This document shows positions 20,628 through 31,285 of a stretch of 64,000 nt of DNA, in pieces; the first letter of the stretch is position 1; every line of letters starts with the position of its first letter. The notes beneath the pieces are model-generated. The model did no database searches. It was not told the origin of the DNA and saw nothing but the letters and a program-made list of their open reading frames with translations. Source of the stretch: Eretmocerus hayati. Its lineage: Eukaryota > Arthropoda > Insecta > Hymenoptera > Aphelinidae. The stretch spans positions 64,723,454 to 64,787,453 of the forward strand of contig CM056742.1 of the NCBI GenBank assembly GCA_029851415.1, given 5' to 3'. A program made the position numbers and the translations under genes.

Positions 20628-22721
20628 ATGGGGCGCCCAAAAAAATTTACTGGTCTGTCGAAGAGTCAACTCAACCGGAACGCTCGGAAATGGATAGCAA
20701 ACACTCGAAACAATCCAACACCTGCAAATCCTCTGCAACCCAACTTAGAAGACCGGCAAACAAATTGGGTGGACGAAGGAATGCCGAATGTCGAGAATGT
20801 GCTACCGTTAGAACAAGAACCAAGACCAAGAAAGAATTATGTTGAAGCGCAGACGATTGGATATGCTGCACAGGATTGTGAGATGCACGATATCCCTGAT
20901 TTTCCAAATATCAGAAATCAAGACGAGGTTACAGATTCTCAATCCAACATGGATTCGAACACTTCTGAGAGAATGTCATTCAGAGATCGGATAGCAAAAT
21001 GGGCAGATCACACTGTTTCTGAATTTAAAGTAAACGAGCTTCTCTCGATACTCAAGGACGAGGGTATGGACGTTCCTCTGACAGCAAAAACTCTCCGGAG
21101 GACCAGAGGAGTTAAGACGCCAATAAAAAAGTGTCCTCCTGGTGAATATTTTCACTACGGTCTGCAGAAAGCCCTCGAGGAACAAATACAGAAGTACGAT
21201 CTCCCAAAGGGTACTAAAATCAAGTTTGATATCAACATTGATGGGCTCAAAATAAACGATAGAAGTCAAAGAACCTTGTGGCCAATATTGGGCAAAATTA
21301 CTGGCATTGGAAGAGAAACAAAGCCTTTTGTGATCGGGATATATCATGGATTCACCAAGCCTCGCTCAGCCAAGACGTTTTTGAAAGATTTCATCAAAGA
21401 GTACAAGAAATTGGAATCTCATGGTTTTTCGTTTGGAGGTTCTCACTACACTTGCTCTCTGAGGTGTGCTATTTGTGATGCACCAGCTCGATCGTTCGTC
21501 AAGTGCATAGCTCAGCACAATGGGTTTTATGGGTGTGAAAAATGTTGTGCTAAAGGCAAAAGTGTAAATGGGAGGATGACTTACACAAGGCTCAATGCTA
21601 GAAAAAGAACTAATTTCGATTTCCGCCGGACGAGACAGAAATCACACCATCTTCCTCTGAAGAGATCTGTTTTTGAATGGCTGAGAGCACTGAATATGAT
21701 CAAAGCTTTTGTTCTGGATCCAATGCACATGGTATACTTGGGAGATGTGAAATACTTATTGAACCTGCTCGCTGAATTCTGTAACTCTCCAGACATTGAT
21801 GTGAATGTAGACTTCGATTCTTTCAACAGAGCACTTGAAGATATTGAAAAATGGATTCCTGCAGAATTTAGCAAGAAGAGGGTAAGGGATTTGAAAAAAC
21901 TTGGGAAATGGAAAGCAACGCATGCACGTTTTTTCCTTTTATATGCGGCCGTTGCTCTTGCTCATAGATTTCTTCCCCCAAAGTATGCTGAACACCTGTA
22001 CAAGCTTACCTGTGCCATCAGAATCTTATCCGATCCTGATCAATACATAATCAATAATGATTTTGCCAACGAATTGTTGCGTTCTTTTGTGCGCGATTTC
22101 AAGACCCTGTATGGAGAGCAATACCTCGTGTATAACATCCACAACCTGATCCACTTAGCCCAGGAGGCATTACGCAATGGACCATTGGATGATTTTAGTG
22201 CTTTTCCTTTTGAAAACTTCATGAGAATCCTCAAGAGTTATTTGAGAAAGCCAGAGTCACCATTGCAGCAAATCCACCTGTGCCTGACGCAACAAGCAAA
22301 TTTCATTGAAAAAGAGCAGATCAAGATCTTTCCAATTGAGAGCGGTCGTGTTATGTGCGATCTTCCGCTTGGATGTTATGACGGCTTTACAAAAATAAAG
22401 TTCCAAGGATATGAGCTATCAACTTCACCGCCAAATAATGTTTGTGTTTTGAATAACGGAACCGTTGTTGCAATCGACTATTTTGCCTACAAAAAAGATA
22501 AACGTGTCATCATTGGGAAACGTTTCGAGGGCCAAGAAGACATACCCTACTATCCTGTACCATCCACATCCCACTTCTCAATATCCATCGTATCAAGACT
22601 ATCTTCTGTTGTTGAGTTTTGGCCAATGAGTTCAATTTATCGTAAAGCAGTAACACTGGTTCATGGCAAGACATGTTACGTAATTCCTTTTCTTCACGGG
22701 GGTAACATGAGCTCATTATAA
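20628..22721 (+). CDS. Tnp2-like (CACTA-type) transposase, intact ORF
   Basis: One uninterrupted frame of 697 codons. It resembles the animal Tnp2/EnSpm-like transposase-domain proteins. A basic N-terminus (MGRPKKFTGLSKSQLNRNAR) precedes an acidic variable region to about residue 120. The RNase-H-type core follows. Candidate acidic residues are D201/D205 in KFDINIDGLKIN, D284 in AICDAPARSF, D364 in FVLDPMHMVYLG and E529 in AFPFENFMRILKSYLRKP, whose RKPESPLQQI tail is characteristic. A Cys pair, GCEKC (302-306), may bind zinc. Expected activity is cut-and-paste DNA transposition in the nucleus. The start is the first ATG after an in-frame stop. No intron, frameshift or stop is visible, unlike every other transposase here. 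Terminal repeats were not found, so it could be a recent element or a domesticated gene. Confidence 0.8.
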   Translation: MGRPKKFTGLSKSQLNRNARKWIANTRNNPTPANPLQPNLEDRQTNWVDEGMPNVENVLPLEQEPRPRKNYVEAQTIGYAAQDCEMHDIPDFPNIRNQDEVTDSQSNMDSNTSERMSFRDRIAKWADHTVSEFKVNELLSILKDEGMDVPLTAKTLRRTRGVKTPIKKCPPGEYFHYGLQKALEEQIQKYDLPKGTKIKFDINIDGLKINDRSQRTLWPILGKITGIGRETKPFVIGIYHGFTKPRSAKTFLKDFIKEYKKLESHGFSFGGSHYTCSLRCAICDAPARSFVKCIAQHNGFYGCEKCCAKGKSVNGRMTYTRLNARKRTNFDFRRTRQKSHHLPLKRSVFEWLRALNMIKAFVLDPMHMVYLGDVKYLLNLLAEFCNSPDIDVNVDFDSFNRALEDIEKWIPAEFSKKRVRDLKKLGKWKATHARFFLLYAAVALAHRFLPPKYAEHLYKLTCAIRILSDPDQYIINNDFANELLRSFVRDFKTLYGEQYLVYNIHNLIHLAQEALRNGPLDDFSAFPFENFMRILKSYLRKPESPLQQIHLCLTQQANFIEKEQIKIFPIESGRVMCDLPLGCYDGFTKIKFQGYELSTSPPNNVCVLNNGTVVAIDYFAYKKDKRVIIGKRFEGQEDIPYYPVPSTSHFSISIVSRLSSVVEFWPMSSIYRKAVTLVHGKTCYVIPFLHGGNMSSL

Positions 22722-23769
22722 TTCTCAAGTAAAATGGTCTTGGACGATCAAAGTCTGTTATCGAGCCAGTCAACTTGAATATTTACGAAAACATTCGGCC
22801 AGGAGATGGGAAAAAAATCCCTATAGGATCAGGTCTCTCGCTTTTTGAATGAAAAAATCAGGTCTTGATCACTTCAAATATACATTCATATTATGGTGGG
22901 AATTCCAATTTTTGTCACAAAATACTCGCAAAAGAACTTCTTCAGATCACAGATTCTACCACCTTCCTTCAAAACAGTTCCGTTACCACCACTCTTCAAA
23001 ATATTGGATTAAGAGCCAGCGGGATTTACAAAGATAATGCACGCCGTAACTGTTACAATGGACAGACTCACGATCAGAATTTGGTCATCAGATATTCATT
23101 CCTTGATAGAGTACAGACTGTTGTAGGATATTATGTATATAACAATGTTGTAAACTACTTGTAAGATATATCACTGAGTATGCTGAGAAAATATCCGGAT
23201 TATTTAGTGATACTACATCGTTTCCGGGGCTATCGTTGAAATCGTTTGAAATAAATGTTTTTTCACTGAATGCCTGTGAGTTATGCGTTGTTCATATTTA
23301 TTCATCATAATTTTTGATATAAGGATTCAACTCGCATATGGTGCATTAAGCTGTTTATACAGCGTTTGAGAACTTTTTACTGTCACGTTTTGAGAAAAAT
23401 TTTCCTCAGAGAGAATGTCATAGCTCTGAGTAGCAGTAACGTAGCGGGACTTCCAAAAACTGATTTTGGAGCTCTAGACTTATATTTTTAGGTTTGTTAA
23501 GTTTCATTCCAAAACATTACTGTACCTTCGGACTGTGGGAACCAGAAGATTCTCCCAAAAATTATCAAAATTGGGAATTTTTCCTGTTCAAATTCGTGAG
23601 ATCCAGATTCGTAATAATAAAAATGAATAATGTCATCTTTAAGTGCGCGAAAAGGCCTCCAAAATGAGCTGTGGTGAAGTCCGTTTCAGTCAAGTAGAGC
23701 CTATTAGCCCCACTTACAAAATTGGAAAAAAAATTTTGGTTGTCCTGAAACTTTTGAGCGTCAGTGTAC
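22722..23769. other. 3' flank of the transposase, no supported feature
   Basis: AT-rich sequence with an aataaa-type signal near 23,250. No repeat end, RNA gene or coding exon could be supported. Confidence 0.4.
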
Positions 23770-23884
23770 CGTTCAAAGTAGTTAAAGAAGGCATGCTGCA
23801 CCCCCTTCTGAGATAACCAAAGGAGGGTATCCTTTGGTTATCTCAGAAGGGGGTGCAGCATGCCTTCTTTAACTACTTTGAACG
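23770..23884. repeat. Perfect palindrome, 55-bp arms, 5-base loop
   Basis: Positions 23,770-23,824 and 23,830-23,884 are exact reverse complements with loop gggta. The arm reads cgttcaaagtagttaaagaa at its outer end and ends ataaccaaagga at the loop. No mismatch is present, which is unusual for DNA surrounded by diverged repeats. It could be a young foldback, a long dsRNA source, or a sequencing/assembly fold-back at a hairpin. Confidence 0.9.
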
Positions 23885-24572
23885 TGTTGACATCGTCAAA
23901 ATAGGTCAGAAATAGTGTATTAGGCCGGCGTAGAGATCGAAATGGAGTTGCACGGCGTTAAAAACGGATGAAAACGACTTTATGAATTCGATAGCCGAAT
24001 CACATTGTTTTAAATGATTCGGGTAAGTTGGATTGCTCACTTTTTCAAACTCTCAAAAACCACTTTTCGGGGAAATTAAAAGAGCTTAGCCTCAGCTGGT
24101 CAAAGTTGGACATAATTTAACGAATTTGTAAGGTCTTGAGACAAGCTTCAAAATGAGCTCGAGCAAGGTAGGCCGGAGATGTTGAGAAAATGGCTCAATG
24201 GAAGCAAGGTGAGTCATTTATCTTATTTTCTGGACGGCCGCAGGCTCATCTGAATACACGTAAGAGTCTCAAAAATCCTCGTAGGCGGGAGTATCTCCGG
24301 AAAAATTACAAGGGAACCAAGAAAATCTACACCTATCGTTCTATACTCCAATTTGAGAACTCAAGGTTCCCTTGGATTGGTTATTGCTACTTACGCACTA
24401 CTGACTCCAACTACTTCTTTAGCCAATAAAACTGTCTTCAAGTAGCCCCATCATTGTGGAAGAAGTGGGGGTAGCTGTTCTTTCATGGATGATACTTGAC
24501 AGAATTTTTCGTGAAATGTTGAGCATATGTTGATGGTATGTCAAAGAATTGTAATGGCTTAGAAAATGACCA

Positions 24573-24857
24573 TCAAGCCTTACAAGACTGCCAAATCAAC
24601 GCTTCAATAAGATCCCTCTGCAAACCTGATGGAAGCACCGAGCGAATCCTCTGAGAACTCTTAGCGAACCTTAAAATTGACCTCCAGGAATGTTGAAAAC
24701 ATGCTTGGAGAACGCTTGGAGAACCATTGACGAACTGTATTGAGAGCTCTTTGAGAATTGATTTTGGTGGCGCATACGAGAACTCTTCAAGAGTTTTTGC
24801 GGATTTATACTGAGAGAACTCTTTGAGAATACTTGAAGAATTATAAGGATTACTGGG
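24573..24857 (-). repeat. Interspersed repeat part Y, interrupted copy
   Basis: On the minus strand this aligns with 10,161-10,540. The landmark atgcgccaccaaaatcaa is shared, with about two-thirds identity overall. It ends at the TCGA flanking the left terminal repeat of the 4.7-kb insert. Confidence 0.6.
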
Positions 24858-24934
24858 TCGACTTTGGGATGCTACAGCTCTGCCAGAAAAAATTCTGGGG
24901 CGCTGCAAAAAATGTAAGTGATAGATATTTGGTT

Positions 24935-26905
24935 TCATTTCAGTTCATTCATTGGCTTGGCTTTCTTGGAAAAATCTTTAATGAACCTTCGATGGTAATT
25001 GGCTAGCCCTAAGAAAGATTTTATATCTCGAGGAGTTTTGGGTGTAGGGAAATTTCTCACGGCATCTAATTTTGCAGGGTCTGGGTGTACTCCGTGTCTG
25101 TTAATCACGTGGCCGAGATATTTTATCTCCGGGGTTAAAAACTCGCACTTCTCCGGGTGAAGTTTCATGCCGGCCTCCGACAGCCGTTTGAACACTTCTG
25201 TAATTTTGTCCATATGAGATTTCATTGTTTCTGAGAAAATCAAGATGTCATCCATATAAATGAAAATTTCAATACCTTGCAACCCAGACATTATACTATC
25301 GATAGCCCTTTGAAAGGAAGCTGGAGCGTTACAAAGGCCAAAGGGCATAACTACCCATTCAAATAATCCGTACGGCGTTCTGAAGGCTGTCTTAGGGCGA
25401 TCTTCAGGGTCAACCAAAATTTGATGAAATCCATTAACGAGGTCGCAGACCGTGAAATATTTTGCTACCCCAATTAATTCTAAAATCTCTTGGATGTTTG
25501 GCAACGGGTACGCGTCAGGAATGGTTTTTTCGTTCAGTTTTCGATAGTCAATTACTAATCGGTAGCGTTTCTTTCCATCCGGACCCTGTTTTTTCGGAAC
25601 AATCCAAAGAGGGCTTACCCACGGACTATTTGATGGTTGAATGGATTCGTCCTGAAGTAATTTCGTGACTCGTTCCCGGACCTCCTGGTGAAGGGCTGGT
25701 GGATACCTATACTGCTTGGAAGCAGTTGGTCTATTATCAGTAGTAGGAATTTGATGACGGAATCGGGTCCGGGGTGGTGAGTCGCCGGGTATCATAAACA
25801 AGTAAGGGAATCTCCGGACAATTCTTTTCGAATTCCTCCTTCCGTGGACACAATGGTGAGAACGCAATAACATTTCTGTTATGATTTTAACACGTTCCTT
25901 CTTTGATAACCTTTTCGATGGTGTTGTTGTTTCGAGTTCAGAATCAGAATAATTTTTAGAATCTTCTAAATCATAGGTATCTAATTCTTGGGGTGGCACT
26001 TCTATTGTAATATCTCGATCTGATGTGTTAATAGCCAGGGCATAAGCGACACCGTTCTGGACTTTCACCGCCGCTTCACCTAAATATATACCCTTCTTTG
26101 TGTTGACTCTGGGTAAATAATGATAACCGTCCGGCGTTGGTTTTGTGGGTACTATTCTTACTGGTGCTTTTGAATTAGCGGGAATGATGAATTTATAAAT
26201 ATCTTGCGTGAAAATTGGATCCGTCTCGATGCCTATTCCGTAATGAGGCATTTCTGTCCAGGAGTCAGAAAAAGATTCTGTTGTTACAGGTGTTACAGGA
26301 GTTACCGGTGTTACGGGTGTTACCGGTGTTGCAGGTGTTACCGGTGTTTCCTGGATCAGTGGATGAAACGCACAGTCAGACAGACTGTAGTGCACGGAAG
26401 GGTGGGTGAGCCCTGGTGAAGGTTCAGTGGGGAAATCCCGTGAAAGTTTTCCAGGTAAAATGATGGCGTCCGTCATGGGATAAAAGAAAATTTCCTCATC
26501 ATTATCGGTTTCGTTCTCATCGTCAGTGGAGTCAAGGTTGGGTTTAGGGGGCAGGAAATGAATAGGGCTGTCTCGATTCCCTTCCAGGGAAACAAAATTT
26601 TTGTCAAACAATATCCAAGCTCCATAATTTCGAAAATAGTTGGACCCCAAAATTATGTCGTATTTCACGACACATTCGGGAGGAAGGACGTGTAGCCGGA
26701 TTCCTTTACCAAATATGCAAGTTTTAACGACTCCTAACGTAAAAATTGGATCGGCGGAGACTCCGGTTACCCTAATGATGTGGGATACGTCCATTTTTAC
26801 TTCGCGTTTCAAAGATGTTAATCTAATTGTGCAAATGTCGGCTCCTGTGTCAAGGTACACAAGCCCTGTTTGGGATTTCAAGATGTCGTGATCAATCTGG
26901 ACCAT
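24935..26905 (-). pseudogene. pol: Gypsy copy B Pol: protease and reverse transcriptase, truncated
   Basis: 656 residues. The protease motif LVYLDTGADICTI is at about residues 16-28. A Thr/Pro/Val minisatellite-encoded linker lies near residues 190-210. The reverse transcriptase starts near residue 400, with YRLVIDYRKLNEKTIPDAYP, the first catalytic region TVCDLVNGFHQI, PFGLCNAPASFQ and the active-site IYMDDILIFSE. It ends at FIKDFSKKAKPMNELK immediately before RNase H would begin. Fingers and palm look complete and all motifs are Ty3/Gypsy in style. Without RNase H and integrase it is non-autonomous. The reading frame is open, so the truncation is recent or selectively neutral. Confidence 0.88.
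26281..26350 (-). repeat. 9-bp minisatellite encoding TPV repeats
   Basis: Tandem 9-bp units (ggtgttacc and variants) within pol encode a run of Thr-Pro-Val on the minus strand. They lie between the protease and reverse transcriptase. Copy A is truncated before this point, so copy-number variation cannot be judged. Confidence 0.85.
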
Positions 26906-26910
26906 AGGAC

Positions 26911-27386
26911 CTATTCCTGGACTCTTGGCTGTGTGTAATCTCCTACATTCATGATTTTTATTTGGGATTGCACAGGCTTGCCCGCGGTCATCTCTCGACT
27001 GCGGGCAGGCTGGGAGTTTAAATGCTGGGTTTCAGTAGGTTTTGGACGAGGAGGCTGATTTGGAGCGTTATACCCAGGCCAATTCCTGTTTCGTGTGTCC
27101 GAGTCCATTTGATATGGGGAAGGCGGGAAATAATTGGGATACATTGGTGCTTGATAAGGATGTGGATAGAATGGATAATATCCTTGTGGAGGATAAGGAG
27201 GGTATTGGACAGGTGGGGAACTTTGGTACGGAGATCGGGGCCGATAAGGGGAGGTAGAGCGATTATACGGCGAAGTAGGACGTTGATAAGGAGAGTTGGG
27301 TCGAGGAGAAGGAGAATTTGGTCCACCATTTGTATCAGATCTTCTTTTTGGTGATTTAGCGGAATACCTCAGGTTGGGATGTGCTA
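26911..27386 (-). CDS. Gypsy copy B proline/tyrosine-rich gag extension
   Basis: The same frame as in copy A, ending VGDYTQPRVQE. It can be read upstream without a stop into the end of gag (HPNLRYSAKSPKRRSD), in a different frame from gag, which suits a frameshift product. Low-complexity SPYxR units, no Cys-His knuckle. Confidence 0.5.
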
Positions 27387-28301
27387 TTATTCTTCCGTCT
27401 TGATCAACCTCAAAGGGGGAGGGCCAGTAACGTCGTTTTTGTCGTAATGGTGTGTTACACTGTTCCGATCATTCATTCTCGGATCATTCCGGTCTAAAAA
27501 TGTAACCTGTTTTGGTCTACTTGTGTTATTGTCGAGGTTTTGAGGTCGGCTTACTTCGTCTGGGTTCTGGCTAGTTGTGTATTGTAAGTCCGCGTTACTG
27601 ATATTGAGGCTTATTGCAAAACTTTCTGCCTTTTCCGCGGATTCAAGAGCTTGAGCCATAGTCTTAGGAGATGAAAAAATAATGCCACTTCTCATGCTAT
27701 CCGGTATACCTCGAATGAACGCGTTCAACCCTAATATCTCTAGCTGGGGTCTGTAGTCTACGTCATCGCCGATTCCGTCCACGGTACTTTTCAAGGCCGC
27801 TATTGCTCCCCTTATGAAACCTTTTATTCGATTATGAAATTGTCGCGCGCTTTCATTTTTTTTCATTCTGATATTCATAATTTCATTGACATAATAGTCG
27901 TACGGTTTCCTAGGGGAGAAATTTAGTTTCAGGATTTCTTCCAGTCGGTCAAAAGTTTGAATGTCTTCGTCTCTTAGGCATTTCCGAGCATCTCCCCGAA
28001 TTTTAGTCAGTAGTCCTCGTAAAAAGTCTTTTTTCTTAGAAGCTGGTATAGTGTCTTGGAAGTTTTTGACGTCTTGTATGAAATCCCCTAAAGGTGTAGT
28101 CCCGTCATAATCTCTTATATTTTCAAGAGCAGCGCGTACAATACCGGATTGTGAGGAGTCTAATAGAGAATCACATGTGAGTTTTAAATGTTCTTGATTG
28201 TCTATACCTCTTAATGTAATATAATTCTTTAAAGCTTCTTCCCGAGCTTTGGGGTCGTCTATGAGATTGAGTTGGCGAATAGATTCATTTAGGTCGTCCA
28301 T
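27387..28301 (-). CDS. gag: Gypsy copy B Gag polyprotein
   Basis: A 304-residue intact frame equal to the copy A Gag except IQTFDRLEE for IQTSDRLEE. The central helical Gag-like region carries NESARQFHNRIKGFIRG. It begins about 200 bases inside the LTR and ends LRLIKTEE. It is expected to assemble particles in the cytoplasm. It is part of a truncated element, so it is a relic or donor of Gag in trans. Confidence 0.82.
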   Translation of the reverse strand: MDDLNESIRQLNLIDDPKAREEALKNYITLRGIDNQEHLKLTCDSLLDSSQSGIVRAALENIRDYDGTTPLGDFIQDVKNFQDTIPASKKKDFLRGLLTKIRGDARKCLRDEDIQTFDRLEEILKLNFSPRKPYDYYVNEIMNIRMKKNESARQFHNRIKGFIRGAIAALKSTVDGIGDDVDYRPQLEILGLNAFIRGIPDSMRSGIIFSSPKTMAQALESAEKAESFAISLNISNADLQYTTSQNPDEVSRPQNLDNNTSRPKQVTFLDRNDPRMNDRNSVTHHYDKNDVTGPPPLRLIKTEE

Positions 28302-28479
28302 GATAAGATACTGAAGTTGAGCTGGGGTGACCCTTGAAATATGGATGGAATAGTGGTGTCTAAAGAGTGACGGTCAGACTGGCGCGAAATACGAAAAAAA
28401 TGCGATCTCGACACCTAGATTGCCCGAAAGAGAGTGGTCAAGCTGATGAACAGGAATAACTAAGTGCAACTATAACTGT

Positions 28480-28498
28480 TCCCCACAAGGGATGCCAA
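28480..28498 (-). promoter_or_regulatory. Putative primer-binding site of Gypsy copy B
   Basis: On the minus strand TGGCATCCCTTGTGGGG follows the LTR end CATAACA after about three bases. That is the position and TGG start expected of a tRNA primer-binding site. The tRNA was not identified. Confidence 0.45.
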
Positions 28499-28500
28499 AA

Positions 28501-29117
28501 TGTTATGACCCGAGCTGAGGGCTCGGGGTAACAAATAAATTATTTGAGTTCGTGTGAACAGCTTACGGGCGGACTGCCCAGTTGCACTTACCTATTTTCT
28601 GTTATCGCGTTGAGGCTTCCGACTGGATGCATATATATATATATATATATATTGCTGGTCTCTGGTTGCGTATGAATATTTCAGATTGAGAGATATTTGT
28701 TCATCAAAATTGGATCAAATGAATTGTAGTTTTAAAGAAATGATTGAAGTGATTTTAGGGATTTGGAATGTAGATTTCAGAAGTAATAATTGATTGAATT
28801 TGGATTTTTAGAAATGATCAATTTGACTTTAATAGTTTCAATATGGATGAAATATTCGATTGTAAAATCTTCAGAAAATAATAGCGTATAATTAGCAAAT
28901 GAGTTTTGGATTTATTTAAACCAAATTATAATGTCTTGAACAAAATATAGGACCTTAATATCTATATACAATTTGCGTGACTTAAAATTAGACGAACTTA
29001 CAGAACTACTCGAGAGATGATATTCTTCGAGGCAGGAACTGATAAGCAGGTGAGAGCAGATTCGGAGCTGGCCCTTTACAGCTGAGGCGGATAACGTCGG
29101 CCTACTTTTCGACGGGA
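28501..29117 (-). repeat. LTR of Gypsy copy B (empty site for FB1)
   Basis: At least 617 bp ending CATAACA (28,501). It contains a short (TA)n at 28,631-28,651 where copy A carries the 5.4-kb FB1. An AATAAATTATTTG-like stretch near the end may serve as a polyadenylation signal. The start is uncertain: sequence similarity to copy A stops at 29,117. Confidence 0.7.
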
Positions 29118-29483
29118 AAATCCAGCTTCCGAAGCAGACTGATGGTACCCTAATTGACTCCGAGACCGCAACTTTACGACTTTTATGGTCCGCGGTCAGG
29201 TAGTCTTGGCCATCGCCGATTTTACGGGCCCCGGCTGTAAAAGACAATAAAAGCCTCACAATAGGCGCAAACTTTATTTTTTTTGCAACTTTGCGACCTT
29301 GCCACGCGTTTGTTTATTTGAAATCTCATATTGCATTTTCGTATTTGACATCCAGAATTTTTTCATGATTTTTCTGTTTTTGAATCAAGTCTTCAACCTC
29401 AATAGATCCCGAGATAACAATAACTGGATTATCTCCAAAAGTTATTAATTTTTTTGGCTGATTGTTGTTGGAAGCTATTGGGG
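29118..29483. other. Non-Gypsy segment inside the TIR-bounded insert
   Basis: About 360 bp between the LTR edge and the right terminal repeat. It has no match to copy A flanks and no frame of note. It may be a remnant of the DNA transposon interior. Confidence 0.4.
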
Positions 29484-29560
29484 AACCAAATATCTATCAC
29501 CTGCGTTTTTTGCTGCGCCCCAGAATTTTTTTTGGCAGAGCTGTAGCATCCCAAAGTCGA

Positions 29561-29774
29561 GCTACCTCTGAAATTGGCCTTATACCCGCGTTTTTTTACA
29601 TTCTGATAACAGCTACAGCCGCAGTTGTCATCCGATCGACTTCAAAAAAATTTTATCATGGCCACGACTAGATGTGCTTCGACGTTATCCCAGTTAAAAA
29701 AATTAGCGATTTTTTTTGGAGCCAGGATAGCAGAAATTCTCTAGGTGTCAATCATTTTTAAACCGATAGTAATG
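29561..29774 (-). repeat. Interspersed repeat part X, interrupted copy
   Basis: The reverse complement matches 9,947-10,160 with only a few mismatches. It abuts TCGA of the 4.7-kb insert on the left. On the right, at tactatcgg, it lies inside the last exon of the MULE-like pseudogene, to which it contributes the final codons and stop. Confidence 0.8.
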
Positions 29775-29921
29775 ACGTTTTCTCCATCACTAGTGACCCT
29801 CGCTCCTGTACTGCTTTGCTCTTCATTCTCCAATTCATCAATTTGGCCAAACACTAAAGAGAAATTTTTATATGAACGCCATTTTGAGTGAAGTGTCTGG
29901 TATCGTCGAATTTTAATGCAT

Positions 29922-29925
<4 letters not shown>

Positions 29926-29966
<41 letters not shown>
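29926..29966. repeat. (TA)n microsatellite
   Basis: About 20 TA units followed by tacaca. It lies within the intron just before the last MULE-like exon. Confidence 0.95.
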
Positions 29967-29972
<6 letters not shown>

Positions 29973-31285
29973 TGGATTTATCAAAAACCTCATAATGTTC
30001 CCCACTCCAGTACAGACTTTTCTCTGATTCATCTGAGCTCAATACAAGACCTCATAGTTAGGCACTTAAGACATGGTTATATTGGAATGACTGAGAATTC
30101 GAGACTTCTATTTGTATCTCAGGACCATGAGTAAACCTCATTCGATATTTAGGACTGACTAATTTCGAAAGTATGACGTTGACGTGTGAAGTGATTCAAT
30201 CGCAAGGAACACTCTTATTCTTAGATCTACATTGCAATCGACAAGTTCTATTTTCATATTTTTTGTCGTCAACATTTTTTCGGGATATCATTAAAAGTGA
30301 TTCTATGATTAACATCTTTCAACTAGCTTCACTTTGGTGGTGGGATTAGCCAATTGATTGATTGGTTGCAATAAATTCTTGAAGCTGTTGGAAAATAGTA
30401 AGGCGAGTGTACCCAACTTGACCCTTATGAGCCGACCTCACAAATGTGCATTTCTTGGTCTTCGGCAATTCTATCCTACGTTTGTTATGTTGGAATATGA
30501 GAAAATGAGTAGTTTGCATCGATCCTATATCGTTTCTGGATTTCCCAGAGGATTTGAAGTGACTTTCCCAATTTTCGTGATAGCCCAGCCAAGAAATCAC
30601 CGAAGAAATTGCATTCTGTAAAACTGGTACCAAATTCTTCAGATCAATCTATCTCATCGTCGTTTAACGCATTTCATTTCGTGTTCCAAGACCTTCAGCA
30701 TCCGTTCTTCACAATTGCGGAATTCCGATTCAAAGCCATTTTTCTTTCAAAAAACGAAGATGATTTGTAAAACAAGAAGGCCAACATCGTGGTATACCCA
30801 AGTTTCACCCATATATTTATCTCAAAAACCCGTACAGTGAGACCCTTTTCATCACTCAGGACGTGTTTATTGCGTGTGATTGGTCGGAGTGTTGGGGACC
30901 GGCAAAGAGCTCCAAATGTGGTTGCACGGTGATGGAAATACTTCTCCGCACTTCATCGCCGAATAACATCTTTTTTAGAAAAAGTGGAACAGTCAGAATC
31001 CAATGAATCGGAATTTGCCGTGTTTTCAATGATCTCAGAATAGGCTCAAAAACGAACTGGAGTACGTTGAAAAGTATTGAAGGAGACCAGAGTTGTTGAC
31101 AGAATGGCTGAATGAGGGTAAGTTGCGGACACTTTGTTGTGAAGTCTAGAAAATCACTTTCTGGATGCATGCAGATAGCTCGGCTTCGATTGGGTTGGTC
31201 AAATTGAAATATACTTCATTTTGAAAGTCTTGAAATTTGCATCAAAATGAGCTGGAATACGTCGAAAATCACTGAGGTCAACCGG

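Larger units (their letters stand above)
24935..29117 (-). mobile_element. Ty3/Gypsy-like retroelement copy B, truncated
   Basis: Minus-strand order: LTR (29,117-28,501), primer-binding region, gag, proline-rich frame, protease and reverse transcriptase. The element ends abruptly at 24,935, three codons past the start of the connection domain. RNase H, integrase and the second LTR are missing. The break coincides with the inner edge of the 73-bp terminal repeat. It is a near-identical partner of copy A. Confidence 0.88.
24862..29556. mobile_element. TIR-bounded 4.7-kb insert containing Gypsy copy B
   Basis: Inverted repeats of 73 bp (24,862-24,934 and 29,484-29,556) start ctttgggatgctacagctct and end aaccaaatatctatcac on the inner side. 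TCGA flanks both ends (24,858-24,861 and 29,557-29,560). The related locus at 10,160 reads straight through with only one A missing. Between the repeats are the Gypsy fragment and about 360 bp of non-Gypsy sequence. Either a DNA transposon captured or received the retroelement, or two solo copies flank it by chance. The empty site favours the first reading. Confidence 0.7.

Noticed and set aside
17146..24572. CACTA-type terminal repeats for the Tnp2-like transposase
   Set aside because: No matching inverted ends or short target duplication could be found by eye. A computed search is needed.
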